From Ureibacillus yapensis (GTDB lineage: Bacteria > Bacillota > Bacilli > Bacillales_A > Planococcaceae): a DNA stretch of 64,000 nucleotides. Location: contig NZ_QWEI01000005.1 of NCBI RefSeq assembly GCF_003515775.1, positions 62,001 to 126,000 on the forward strand, given 5' to 3'. Positions 1 through 8,484 of this stretch are shown piece after piece. The translations under genes were made by a program, and so were the position numbers. The stretch's first letter is position 1, and each line of letters begins with the position of its first letter. The notes below the pieces were generated by a model. It was not told the origin of the DNA. It did no database searches and saw nothing but the letters and a program-made list of their open reading frames with translations.

Positions 1-347
1 TACTTCGCGAGGGGGTCATCCACAGTAAGCATTTGCTTCTCTGCAAGTTGCATGATAGCAACAGCCGTAAACGATTTTGACAACGAAGCGATTTGATATA
101 AAGTATCCGTGCCATTTTGCACATTAGGGGCAGCCATTCCGTATCCTTTTTTAAATAATAATTCTCCATCCTTAGCAATTAAGACTGCTCCCTGGAATTC
201 TTGATTTGACAAATACTGATCGATTTGTTCGGGAATGCTTCCGGATAAATTTCCATGATTGTCACGACCGAACGCTAACAAAGAAGCACCACCTAAGACT
301 CCGAGTGTTAAAACGAAAATTAGGGCAATTTTAAAAAACTTTCTCAT
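1..347 (-). CDS. Serine hydrolase, beta-lactamase family (N-terminal part)
   Basis: The visible 115 codons begin with a hydrophobic signal or anchor segment (residues 5-25) and continue into the start of a class C beta-lactamase/penicillin-binding-protein-like serine hydrolase. The tetrad SLSK sits in the context IASLSKSFTAVAIMQL, so Ser is the expected nucleophile and Lys the general base. Preceding sequence of the type FQGAVLIAKDGELLFKKGYG is also typical of this family. The ATG has an AGAGG ribosome site 8 nt upstream. The family includes D-aminopeptidases, esterases and PBP4*-like proteins that act outside the membrane on peptidoglycan peptides or small esters; the substrate cannot be told. 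The rest of the gene lies beyond the window edge, so the YxN and KTG-like motifs cannot be checked. Confidence 0.85.
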   Translation of the reverse strand, partial: MRKFFKIALIFVLTLGVLGGASLLAFGRDNHGNLSGSIPEQIDQYLSNQEFQGAVLIAKDGELLFKKGYGMAAPNVQNGTDTLYQIASLSKSFTAVAIMQLAEKQMLTVDDPLAK

Positions 348-496
348 AAGGCCAACCTCTTCTCTTTTTAGTTGATTCAAAGAATCATAGAAAATCTCCA
401 TTTATTTTTTGGGGATTCAAATAAGCAGGTTGAAAGAAAGACTGGGGTTCAGGCTGAAAGCAACTTATTTAATTCCTTCAATTATTTTTTAGAAAA

Positions 497-1315
497 CTAA
501 ATCTGCTTCTCAAACAGCAGATGACGATCGTTATATTTCGCAATCTGTCTCAGCAGGACTAGATTAATAATCAAAATAATAGTACTTAGGATGACCATCA
601 AGCCTAGCCCGAGAAAAAATAAGCCGCTTACTTGGCCAATGAGTATCCCTAAAACAGGCAGAACGATAATTCCTCCTAAGTTTGTCGCTTCTTGATATGT
701 TTTTACCCTTGAGGATATGAGAACGTTCAATAGAATCGTCAAAATCAGAACCATTGGCAAAAGAAGAAGTACTAATACAATCCAGTTCATAGAAGGAAAA
801 ATAAGTTCCTTGAAGGTAGAGTAGGATAACCCATTGATGATAATGCCGCTTAGTATAAAACTGATCAAGGAAACACTAAAAGCAGGAATAAAAGATGATA
901 AGATTTTAGAAATAAATAATTCCTTAACAGTAATCGGAGCAAATAATAAACTCTCCAATGTTTTTCGTTCTTTTTCTCCAACGAGACTGTTCGCTGCTAT
1001 GGTTGATGCTGTGATAACAGGGATTAAAAGAAATAACGATACCATCATATAGTTAACAAACAGGTATACTAACTGTTCTTTTAAAGAAAATGCGAGAATT
1101 TCCTCGTTTCCAACTTTCAATAGAAATTTATCCAACATTTTTTGGGTACCTGTATCCAACTCAAAATCAAAGTACAGGATTGTAGACACAACACCTGCAG
1201 GAATAATAAGAGAAAAGATAACAGGGATTAAGATTATCGTAAGCAAAAGTGTTTTACTTCTGAAAATATCCTTTATATCTTTTTTGGTAATAGCCTTCAA
1301 AACAGTCCTATTCAT
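497..1315 (-). CDS. ABC-2 type transporter permease (NatB/YhaP-like)
   Basis: This 272-residue polytopic membrane protein has an N-terminal transmembrane helix (residues about 23-45), a long extracytoplasmic loop, and five more hydrophobic helices. The sequence around SLVGEKERKTLESLLFAPI (about residues 109-127) is the conserved cytoplasmic segment of ABC-2 permeases that contacts the ATPase. It should form the membrane half of an exporter with the upstream ATPase, whose 3' end it overlaps by 8 nt; an AAGGAG ribosome site lies inside that gene, so the two are translationally coupled. NatAB of Bacillus extrudes sodium, while related pairs confer drug or bacteriocin tolerance; the substrate here is unknown. 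No terminator was recognised between its stop and the next gene. Confidence 0.88.
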   Translation of the reverse strand: MNRTVLKAITKKDIKDIFRSKTLLLTIILIPVIFSLIIPAGVVSTILYFDFELDTGTQKMLDKFLLKVGNEEILAFSLKEQLVYLFVNYMMVSLFLLIPVITASTIAANSLVGEKERKTLESLLFAPITVKELFISKILSSFIPAFSVSLISFILSGIIINGLSYSTFKELIFPSMNWIVLVLLLLPMVLILTILLNVLISSRVKTYQEATNLGGIIVLPVLGILIGQVSGLFFLGLGLMVILSTIILIINLVLLRQIAKYNDRHLLFEKQI

Positions 1316-2207
1316 TGTTCCGACTCCTTATCATAAAATAGATGGATTCTAAATCCTGTTCTTCTATTGCGACGGAATGAATCCAATGTTCAAGGAGAAT
1401 ATTTTTTAAAAGCGGTGAAATCTCGTCTTTGTGATTTACTGTCACTCGGATATGATTATTTTCTAATTGCTCACATGGAAATCCAGATACATTTCCATTC
1501 TCTATTTTCATATTGGTATGGATGTTGAGTTTAATATGAGTAGAATACTTTTCTTGCAATTGTAAAAGTGAACCGCTATCGATGATATGTCCGTTATCCA
1601 AAAAGGCAAAGGAACTGCAAACATTTTCTAATTGGTGTAGAACATGAGAGCAAATAAGCACAGTAGTTCCATTTTGATAGTTATATTCTTTTAAATAGGA
1701 CAAAACCATGGATATCCCGTCCGGATCCAACCCATTCGTCGGCTCATCTAAATACAGGATGCTCGGTTCATGCAAGAGTGCCTTTGCCAGTGCCAGTCTT
1801 TTTTTCATACCTGTACTATATGTACCTATGGGTTTAGATTTATGATCATCAAGTCCGAATTGTCTTAATAAATCATAGATGCGTGATTTGTTTTTAACTC
1901 CATAAATATCAGCAAAAAATGCGAGATTTTCAACTGCATTCATTTGGTGGTAGAGCCCGGCACTTTCCGTAACAATTCCTGTAACTTTTCTTATTTCATG
2001 GCCATCTATTACAGGGTCATATCCATTAATTGAAATCTCCCCGCTATCAGGTAAGATGACCCCGTTCAATACTCGAATCAAAGTTGTTTTTCCCGCACCA
2101 TTGGGTCCTAATAGCCCTAAAATCTCCCCTTTTTGACAAGTAAGGCTGGTTTTGTTTAACACCCGCTGATTTGAAAAGCTTTTGCTAACTTCTCTAACTG
2201 TTATCAA
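1308..2207 (-). CDS. ABC transporter ATP-binding protein (NatA-like)
   Basis: A cytoplasmic ATPase of about 299 residues that powers the ABC-2 permease encoded next. It has a Walker A motif GPNGAGKTTL, a Q-loop region, a signature YSTGMKKRLALAKAL, Walker B ILYLDEPTNGLD and the H-loop CSHV. A C-terminal extension of about 90 residues follows the nucleotide-binding domain, as in NatA/BcrA-type exporters. I place the start at a TTG at 2205-2207, because GAGGGGTGA lies 7 nt before it. The ATG five codons earlier (2220-2222) has no ribosome site at a usable distance, and the purine-rich site would fall inside its own first codons. It is the middle gene of a three-gene unit beginning with the alpha/beta hydrolase. 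Confidence 0.9.
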   Translation of the reverse strand: MITVREVSKSFSNQRVLNKTSLTCQKGEILGLLGPNGAGKTTLIRVLNGVILPDSGEISINGYDPVIDGHEIRKVTGIVTESAGLYHQMNAVENLAFFADIYGVKNKSRIYDLLRQFGLDDHKSKPIGTYSTGMKKRLALAKALLHEPSILYLDEPTNGLDPDGISMVLSYLKEYNYQNGTTVLICSHVLHQLENVCSSFAFLDNGHIIDSGSLLQLQEKYSTHIKLNIHTNMKIENGNVSGFPCEQLENNHIRVTVNHKDEISPLLKNILLEHWIHSVAIEEQDLESIYFMIRSRNNE

Positions 2208-2242
2208 TCTATCACCCCTCATTTTGAGAATTTGTTGCGTCC

Positions 2243-3280
2243 TTAGGATAGCTGTTTATGTTCCCGATAGGATTCAGCAAGAATTTGACCGTTACGTTCC
2301 TGTACCTGTTCGACTACGTGATGGATTGCTTCAATAACATATTCGGGTCGTGGCATTTGCAGACTGTGTCCTTTGTGATCACTAATCCTATGGATACTGT
2401 TGGTGGAACGGGAGGCCAATTCTCTTTGCATCTCGGTCCATTGGTCACCGAATCCCGGGTTGTTTAGTACAGCGATTGGAAGGTTGCCAAATTGGGATTT
2501 TTCAGTACTGTTATTTAATTGATTCGATGCTTCTTTCAGGTGTGCCCAGGCACATTTGAATTCTGCACCAGCTGTCTTACCGGCAAAAATACTGTAAACC
2601 ATCCCTTTCCATTGCTTATACTCATCGGCACTAAGCTGCTGTTTGTAATAGGAGCGTTCATTGCCATACATCGGAATAATGCCTAGAGTATTGCCAAGGA
2701 AGCGCGGAATGCCAAATGGAGACATCAGTCTTAGTATCTTCAGCATAAAGCCGATGATAGCAAAGCCTTGCTTGAACTTGGCATCATCCTTTAGAAACTC
2801 ATGCGTTGAATCCAAAAATACTATGCCAGCCACCTGATTGGGATATTTCAAAGCATAGAGCCGGGCGATCAGTCCCCCCAAGGAATGGCCCACAAGTACA
2901 AATGGTCCGGGGCCGCCGGTTTTGTCTAGCAGGTTTTTAAGTTCTTTGATGGTATGCTCGGGAGTTGGCAGGGGACCGGGATCACTCGAGCCCATACCTG
3001 CACGGTCATATGTAATCACTCTAGTAAACTTAGATATTTCTTTACGAATATGCATCCATGAATATGAGCAATCACCGGCTCCATGAATTATGATAACCGT
3101 GGGTCCTCCTTGGCCATCATCCATAACATGGAGACGATAGCCGCCCATATCAATCATTTTACCGGCAGGAAGCCTTTTCGCATCTTTGGCCCGTGAAATT
3201 TGTTCGTAAATTAATCCTAGTAAGAGTAATCCCATTAATACTACTAATCCCAGTAACATTTTTTCCCCTGCTTTCTTCAA
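2243..3280 (-). CDS. Membrane-anchored alpha/beta hydrolase
   Basis: A 345-residue alpha/beta-hydrolase-fold protein with an N-terminal membrane anchor (residues 8-26). The nucleophile elbow is GHSLGG (Ser133), the oxyanion-hole strand is VIIIHGAG (about residues 62-69), YDRAGMGSS follows strand 5, and a His in DHKGHSLQMPRP near residue 307 completes the likely triad. Such proteins cleave small esters, amides or epoxides; the substrate is not evident. The start is TTG with AAGGA 7 nt upstream; an internal ATG at codon 8, preceded by AGGGG, is an alternative. The stop lies 35 nt before the ATPase start, and all three genes run the same way, so the hydrolase is probably co-transcribed with the exporter. 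Confidence 0.82.
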   Translation of the reverse strand: MKKAGEKMLLGLVVLMGLLLLGLIYEQISRAKDAKRLPAGKMIDMGGYRLHVMDDGQGGPTVIIIHGAGDCSYSWMHIRKEISKFTRVITYDRAGMGSSDPGPLPTPEHTIKELKNLLDKTGGPGPFVLVGHSLGGLIARLYALKYPNQVAGIVFLDSTHEFLKDDAKFKQGFAIIGFMLKILRLMSPFGIPRFLGNTLGIIPMYGNERSYYKQQLSADEYKQWKGMVYSIFAGKTAGAEFKCAWAHLKEASNQLNNSTEKSQFGNLPIAVLNNPGFGDQWTEMQRELASRSTNSIHRISDHKGHSLQMPRPEYVIEAIHHVVEQVQERNGQILAESYREHKQLS

Positions 3281-3683
3281 TGATTTTTCCTTGAAAAGTA
3301 TATTTTTATTTAAAACAGACCAACCAAAAGTTAAACCAGGCCGTTACTAATCTTTGCTACTTCACTATAAGGAATATTCTTCCACGGAATATTATATAAC
3401 AATAGATAGGATAAAAGTACTGTTTTCTATCTACATAATCACGAAAAATTTTACATGAATTTACAAAACAACTATAGTTTTGTTTATTTGTTTTGGAGGA
3501 GAAGTATCTATAAAGGGTCTTGCGTAGGGGGCTTTCCGCTTTTATTCGTAGCAGATAAGACAGAGGGCCATAGCTTTTAAAAAGAAACTGTTGGTTCTCC
3601 AATTCAGTCCCTGTTTTTAACAAACCTTGCCAATTAACATACATTAGGTAAAATAGCACGAACCTTGAAAGGAGAAGGTGGTT
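3281..3683. other. Divergent intergenic region without a convincing gene
   Basis: This 400-base gap separates the minus-strand hydrolase/ABC operon from the plus-strand phosphatase and should hold both promoters. A direct repeat GGAATATT occurs twice near 3370-3400. A stretch around 3590-3615 (GTTGGTTCT, four bases, TTCAGT) resembles one upstream of the lipoprotein gene near 17175. An open frame of 128 codons on the minus strand has no ribosome site and no recognisable domain, so I do not call it. Confidence 0.5.
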
Positions 3684-4229
3684 TTGGAGCAATCCTTGCT
3701 TAACTCCCTCAGAAAAGGAGGATATATATTCTATGCAAGGCACGGGGAAGCAACTGTCGGAAATGATTTGCCCTTTTTAAATTTTCAAGACTGCTTCACC
3801 CAAAGAAACCTTTCTGAAAAGGGACGACAGCAGGCTATTTCTTATGGTGAAGTTCTGAGGCAGTTGCAAATACCGATTCAAGCTCCTGTTTCTGCAAGCC
3901 CTTTTTGCAGAAACATAGAAACAGCTCAGATGGCATTTGGAAAGAGCAGCGTTCAAGTCAATCCTTTTTGGTTTGAGGTCTATCGATTGAGTGGAAATTT
4001 ACTTAGCGATGAACAACAGAGAATTTTGACTACCTTTAATTCGGTTATGGAAATCGTTCCAAAGAAGGGCAAAAATAAAGTGATTGTTGCTCACACTTTT
4101 CCGAAAGGTCTCGGTTTAGGCGACATTCCTTATATGGGGACAGTACTGATCAAGCCTAAAGGAGAGGGCAAAGGTTACGATGTTATTAAGCGATTGTCTT
4201 TGGGGGACTTAAATAAATTAGGTGGTTAG
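3684..4229 (+). CDS. Histidine phosphatase family protein
   Basis: A cytoplasmic protein of about 181 residues in the histidine phosphatase (phosphoglycerate-mutase-like) superfamily. The catalytic RHGEA motif (His20) lies in YIFYARHGEA; an SPFCRNIETA segment supplies the second conserved Arg, and VIVAHTFPKG the second catalytic His. The enzyme would form a phosphohistidine and dephosphorylate an unknown small molecule or protein. It is shorter than cofactor-dependent phosphoglycerate mutases, so a general phosphatase role is more likely. I favour a TTG start because GGAG lies 9 nt upstream; a GTG two codons earlier is only 3 nt from the same site. It is monocistronic, ending at a strong hairpin shared with the convergent glycosidase gene. 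Confidence 0.8.
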   Translation: MEQSLLNSLRKGGYIFYARHGEATVGNDLPFLNFQDCFTQRNLSEKGRQQAISYGEVLRQLQIPIQAPVSASPFCRNIETAQMAFGKSSVQVNPFWFEVYRLSGNLLSDEQQRILTTFNSVMEIVPKKGKNKVIVAHTFPKGLGLGDIPYMGTVLIKPKGEGKGYDVIKRLSLGDLNKLGG

Positions 4230-4243
4230 ATCTTAAAAAACAA

Positions 4244-4280
4244 AGCTGAAAAATTCCTTATGTAGATGAATTTTTCAGCT
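4244..4280. terminator. Bidirectional terminator between phosphatase and GH26-like gene
   Basis: A perfect 13-bp stem (AGCTGAAAAATTC pairing with GAATTTTTCAGCT) lies between two convergent genes, with A-rich sequence on the left arm side and T-rich sequence on the right. Confidence 0.75.
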
Positions 4281-4337
4281 AAGATTTTGCCTATTTAGTG
4301 GTTTGGATGGGATTATTTAATATTGATGCTAATGTTT

Positions 4338-5954
4338 CTAGTCTTTTGCAGGCTTTTGTTCCTTGCCCGTCTGGAATGTGACGCTTTTTTTAATGGCCAC
4401 TTTGCCCTTAGAATCATAAACCAAGGCTTGAAGTTTCTGCTTTCCGCTTTTTAAATTATTGGGATTGATTTTAACTGAAAATGGATAGCTGCGGCTTTCG
4501 CCAAAAGATTTCCCGTTTAATTTAAACACGACTTTTGAGATGTTTGGATCATAGATTTTGGTCCACGCATAGATTGTAGTCGGTTGGCGGATGACTTTCT
4601 TCTCAAGAGCTACAACAGTTGGTGTTGCCGGTTTTTGAGCTTTTGCAAACGGCCCATTCACCACATCCGTTAAATAATAATCATGCTTAATTAAAGCAGA
4701 ATAGGCCGAGAACAGTTTTTTGTTCTCCATTAGACTATAGTTGTTCAGCTTCCGGCCAGGCCGAGCATTTTTGATTGCATTGACGCTAAACCATTGAACC
4801 GATTTCACTCTTGGGTATTTCAGCATTGCCCCATGATAAAGCATTTTCATCTTATTGATGGCAAAGTTCGTTGTGTCCATGTTGCCGGCTTTACTGTATG
4901 TTGTAGCGCCATATTCACTCACCATGATCGGCTTGCGGTTGGCATATTCTTTGTAGAGGAAATCAAGCGATTCCAATGGATTATCATGTTCAGCAGATTT
5001 CTTCACGTCATTGTTGAAAAAACGAACATTATAAATGCTTGTGCCTACCCAATCTACATACGCATCACCAGGATAATATTCATTAATGGTGTCTCTTGGT
5101 TCAGATCCAGGTGACCAGACCATCGCCACATTCTCGGCTTCTTGTTTCATTACGCGTGAAACTGTGCGGAAGGCCTCTTTATATTTGGAAGGATTGCCAT
5201 GCCACGGTACCCAGTTTCCATTCATTTCTCCTGCAAAGCGAAGAAAAATGGGCATTTCCATTGCTGCAGCCGCACGTGCAAATTCGCGGAGATATTGATT
5301 ATCCTTTACTTCCCCAAGCCCATTTTTAGGCTCCAGTGCAAGATGGATGGCAGCACCGTTCTTTTTAACATTCATGGCCCAATCATCCGTTGGAAAATCA
5401 TCGCCATATTTCAAATAGCGGAAGTATGTAGCATGGTTTTTTCCTGTTTGTTTATTGAACTCTTTGTATTTTTCTTCTCTTTTGTATTTATCTAGGAGCT
5501 CATCGCCGTCTATAAAAGCACCTATGTACATTCCCGCCGCTGGTTCATATTTCGCAAGCGATTTTGTGTTCTTCGGTCGCACCTGTTCTTCCGCATATAG
5601 TTCGAGTTCGCTGTTTAAGCGTTCAGCCATGGCAATGACTGCATGATAGGTATTCATGTCTCCCGTTTTCATGCCGATTTTATAATGAAGTTTCGCTTCC
5701 GTGTACAAAGTGTCGGATGCTTTTTGATATTGTTTGTTTGCTTCGTAGGCCTGGGCCAGTTTTCGATAGTAGGACGCATTATTGCTCTCTGTTGCAGCCC
5801 TTTTTAAATAAGGAATTGCTTTGGCATAGTTCCTTTTTTCAAGCAACTGGATCCCCTTATTGTAATCCACCCATGAGTTTGCCTTTACTTCCTCGGTTAG
5901 GAAAGAGAAACCGAAGAGTGCCAATATGATAATGGACAAGTATATTTTTTTCAT
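4338..5954 (-). CDS. Secreted TPR plus GH26-like glycoside hydrolase
   Basis: A 538-residue exported protein. A signal peptide (residues 1-25, ending near KANS) is followed by one or two TPR-like helical repeats (about 28-95), then a GH26-type (beta-mannanase/endoglucanase) barrel at about 140-400, and a C-terminal Ig-like beta domain (about 440-530). The acid/base is Glu243 in FLRFAGEMNGNW and the nucleophile Glu347 in IMVSEYGATTY; WVPWHG and the aromatic WF near the end of the barrel also fit. It should cut or bind a beta-linked polysaccharide outside the cell; mannan or an exopolysaccharide are guesses. GGAGG sits 6 nt before the ATG. The gene is alone, with no sugar-uptake genes nearby. 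Confidence 0.83.
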   Translation of the reverse strand: MKKIYLSIIILALFGFSFLTEEVKANSWVDYNKGIQLLEKRNYAKAIPYLKRAATESNNASYYRKLAQAYEANKQYQKASDTLYTEAKLHYKIGMKTGDMNTYHAVIAMAERLNSELELYAEEQVRPKNTKSLAKYEPAAGMYIGAFIDGDELLDKYKREEKYKEFNKQTGKNHATYFRYLKYGDDFPTDDWAMNVKKNGAAIHLALEPKNGLGEVKDNQYLREFARAAAAMEMPIFLRFAGEMNGNWVPWHGNPSKYKEAFRTVSRVMKQEAENVAMVWSPGSEPRDTINEYYPGDAYVDWVGTSIYNVRFFNNDVKKSAEHDNPLESLDFLYKEYANRKPIMVSEYGATTYSKAGNMDTTNFAINKMKMLYHGAMLKYPRVKSVQWFSVNAIKNARPGRKLNNYSLMENKKLFSAYSALIKHDYYLTDVVNGPFAKAQKPATPTVVALEKKVIRQPTTIYAWTKIYDPNISKVVFKLNGKSFGESRSYPFSVKINPNNLKSGKQKLQALVYDSKGKVAIKKSVTFQTGKEQKPAKD

Positions 5955-6129
5955 TTATTTCCTCCAATTGTTTTACTTCATTATAAGGTACGCCCGGAAT
6001 TTTTTGTTAAAGATTATGGCATTTTATTGTAATATTGTATAGAAGAGCAAGGGAGGAAATCCTGTTTCCAAAACTATTTAATAATGTACAGGCGGCGTTT
6101 CTCTGAAGATATGAAAGCAGGGCTGGTTG

Positions 6130-7713
6130 ATGAGGAATAAATTTAAACACCCAACGTTATTGAGCCAATTAATCTTCTTAATATCCATCATTGTTTTATT
6201 GACAGTCCTTTCCGTTAGCATCATTTTTTCTTCGATGATCGATGATATAGCGAAAAAATCGCTTGGGAATCAAGCGATGACGGTTGCAAAGATGGCAGCC
6301 CGGCATGAAGAAATCATCGAGGCCATGGATGACCCCGACCCTTCGGCAACAATACAGCCGATCGCCGAGGAGATTCGGAAATCAACCGGTGCGGGATATG
6401 TTGTGATTGGCAATAAGGAAAGTATTCGGTATTCCCACCATATGCCCCAATATATCGGTAAGAAAATGGGGACAAGCAGCAAAAGTGCAATAGAAGAGGG
6501 CGCTTCCGTTATTTATGAAGGCAGCGGAATTTCCGGGGAAGCCATCAAAGCGAAAACACCTATTTATAAAGATGGAGTAATTGTCGGTGTATCATCCGTG
6601 GGCTTTTTGACGGATGAGGTAAAAGTAAGAATGAAAGAATACCATTCGAAATTATTTGAATTTTCCGTTATCATTATATTGATTGGAATAATCGGAGCCA
6701 TTTTATTAGCAAGAAGAGTGAAAAAATTAATATTCAACCTGGAACCGGAGGAGATTTCCTTTTTATTTAAAGAAAAAGAGGCAACTATAGAATCCATCAG
6801 GGATGCAACTGTAGCAGTGAATAAAAATTATAATATTACCTCAATTAATAAAAGAGCCAGGGAGTTGCTGACAGACCATCATGTGAGGGAGGATCAAGTA
6901 GTTGATAGCCGATTAATTACATTGATAGAATCCGTTATCCTAACAAAGCAGAATCTAATCAATCAGAAATTTCTGTTTGGTCATCAACTTTATATGGTAG
7001 ATGCTGCACCCATTATTCAAAAACAACAGACAATCGGGGCAGTTTTGACGATTCGGCCGACATCGGAAATTGAACGGTTTACTAAAGAGGTCTTGGAGAT
7101 TAAGAGTATTTCCGATAGTATCCGCGCACAAAATCATGAGTATTTAAATCGATTGAATACAATCTATGGTTTGATTGTATTGGAACAATATGATGAAGCA
7201 AAAGCGCTGATTTCCGATGAAGTAAAGGAACGTCAGGATATTGTTGTTTTCTTGACTTCTTCTGTGAAAGACCCCTATATTGCGGCTTGCCTGCTGGGGA
7301 AAATCAATCGTTCAAAAGAGTTGAAGGTAAATCTGGAAATTGATGAGGAAAGCAATTTAGCGCATATTCCGGAATCGTTTAATTCAAAGCTGTTTGTTGG
7401 GGTTCTAGGCAATATTATCGATAATGCGATGGAAGCAGCAATCGTGGCTAAAGGAGTACAGGCCCATGTCAAGATCTCCTTTACCGACATTGGGAGCGAG
7501 ATTATTTTCGATATTGAAGATAACGGCAATGGTGTACCGATGGAGTGGCATGAAAAAATATATACAGAGGGCTTTACGACAAAGGGTGGGGAGAACCACG
7601 GATTAGGACTTGCGATTGTGAAAAATACATTGGATTTACTGCACGGGGAAATCTATTTATCTACCAGTTCTTCGGGTGGAGCGCAATTTACAATCGTACT
7701 ACCGAAAAAATAG
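6130..7713 (+). CDS. Sensor histidine kinase, CitA/DcuS family
   Basis: This 527-residue kinase has a first transmembrane helix at about 13-35, an extracytoplasmic sensor domain (about 36-173) of the di/tricarboxylate-sensing Cache/PAS type, a second helix (about 174-196), a cytoplasmic PAS domain (about 205-320) and a SpoOB-type dimerisation helix. The phospho-acceptor is His336 in RAQNHEYLNRLNTIYGLI. ATPase motifs follow: NIIDNAMEAA, DNGNGVP and HGLGLAIVKN. Family members detect citrate, malate or fumarate outside the cell and drive an adjacent response regulator. An AGGG site is 7 nt before the ATG; an in-frame TTG immediately precedes it. The regulator gene starts 18 nt downstream. Confidence 0.92.
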   Translation: MRNKFKHPTLLSQLIFLISIIVLLTVLSVSIIFSSMIDDIAKKSLGNQAMTVAKMAARHEEIIEAMDDPDPSATIQPIAEEIRKSTGAGYVVIGNKESIRYSHHMPQYIGKKMGTSSKSAIEEGASVIYEGSGISGEAIKAKTPIYKDGVIVGVSSVGFLTDEVKVRMKEYHSKLFEFSVIIILIGIIGAILLARRVKKLIFNLEPEEISFLFKEKEATIESIRDATVAVNKNYNITSINKRARELLTDHHVREDQVVDSRLITLIESVILTKQNLINQKFLFGHQLYMVDAAPIIQKQQTIGAVLTIRPTSEIERFTKEVLEIKSISDSIRAQNHEYLNRLNTIYGLIVLEQYDEAKALISDEVKERQDIVVFLTSSVKDPYIAACLLGKINRSKELKVNLEIDEESNLAHIPESFNSKLFVGVLGNIIDNAMEAAIVAKGVQAHVKISFTDIGSEIIFDIEDNGNGVPMEWHEKIYTEGFTTKGGENHGLGLAIVKNTLDLLHGEIYLSTSSSGGAQFTIVLPKK

Positions 7714-7731
7714 GCATAAGGGGGGAATTTC

Positions 7732-8433
7732 ATGGCGAATCGCCCTATTCAAGTCATGATTATTGAAGATGATGAAACAGCCATCAAGATTTATGAAAAA
7801 TTCACGCATAAAGTTGAAGGTTACCAGGTTGTAGCGACGACAAGTACAGGAAAACAGGCACTGGAACTGATCAATATCTTTACGCCGGATTTGATACTGC
7901 TGGACGTATTCCTTCCCGATATGAAAGGGACGGATTTATTATGGGAAATCAGAAAACAGCTACGCAGTGTAGATGTAATATTGATAACAGCGGCCAATGA
8001 TGCGGAAACTGTCAGCGAAGCGATTAGAGGCGGAGCCTTTGGTTATCTGATGAAGCCGATTATGATCGATAAGTTTTTGGGGACGTTGGAAAATTATAAA
8101 GAAACAAGATTGGCATTATTAACATTAACAACCGTTGAGCAAGATCATGTTAACCACTTTTTTAGGATAAATAACCGTGAGGAACAAGGTGGAGAGCTCG
8201 GAAAAGGGGGAAGCTTGCCAAAAGGAATCGATAAACATACGCTAAAGAAAGTAAGGAACAGTGTGAAAGGCATGGAAAATAGCATAAATGCGGAAGAATT
8301 GTCAAAATTATTGGGAGCCAGCCACTCTACCGTCAGGCGTTATCTTGAGTATCTAGTCGCGCAAGGCGAGATGGAAGTGGAAATTTTGTTTGGAACCATT
8401 GGAAGGCCGGAGCGAAGATATCGGGTAAAATAA
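7732..8433 (+). CDS. Response regulator, CitT/DcuR/MalR family
   Basis: A 233-residue DNA-binding response regulator and partner of the CitA/DcuS-like kinase encoded just upstream. The receiver domain (residues 6-125) has the acidic pocket IIEDDE, the phosphorylated Asp58 in LILLDVFLPD, the conserved Thr/Ser segment ILITAAND and Lys in YLMKPI. The C-terminal part (about 170-230) carries a winged-helix/HTH of the CitT type (SINAEELSKLLGASHSTVRRYL). In Bacillus such regulators activate a citrate or dicarboxylate transporter. No transporter permease is next to it; the nearest candidate target is the orphan binding protein starting at 10368. A perfect-stem terminator follows. Confidence 0.92.
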   Translation: MANRPIQVMIIEDDETAIKIYEKFTHKVEGYQVVATTSTGKQALELINIFTPDLILLDVFLPDMKGTDLLWEIRKQLRSVDVILITAANDAETVSEAIRGGAFGYLMKPIMIDKFLGTLENYKETRLALLTLTTVEQDHVNHFFRINNREEQGGELGKGGSLPKGIDKHTLKKVRNSVKGMENSINAEELSKLLGASHSTVRRYLEYLVAQGEMEVEILFGTIGRPERRYRVK

Positions 8434-8434
8434 T

Positions 8435-8481
8435 AAATTGGATGTTTGCGACTCGCTTGGTCGACAAAACATCCAATTTTT
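8435..8481. terminator. Terminator after the two-component operon
   Basis: A perfect 13-bp stem (AAATTGGATGTTT with AAACATCCAATTT) is followed by TTTTT on the plus strand. It overlaps the 3' end of the convergent methyltransferase transcript and probably serves both. Confidence 0.85.
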
Positions 8482-8484
8482 ATA

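Noticed and set aside
3357-3743. 128-codon minus-strand open frame upstream of the histidine phosphatase
   Set aside because: No ribosome site, no recognisable domain, and it overlaps the better-supported phosphatase start.
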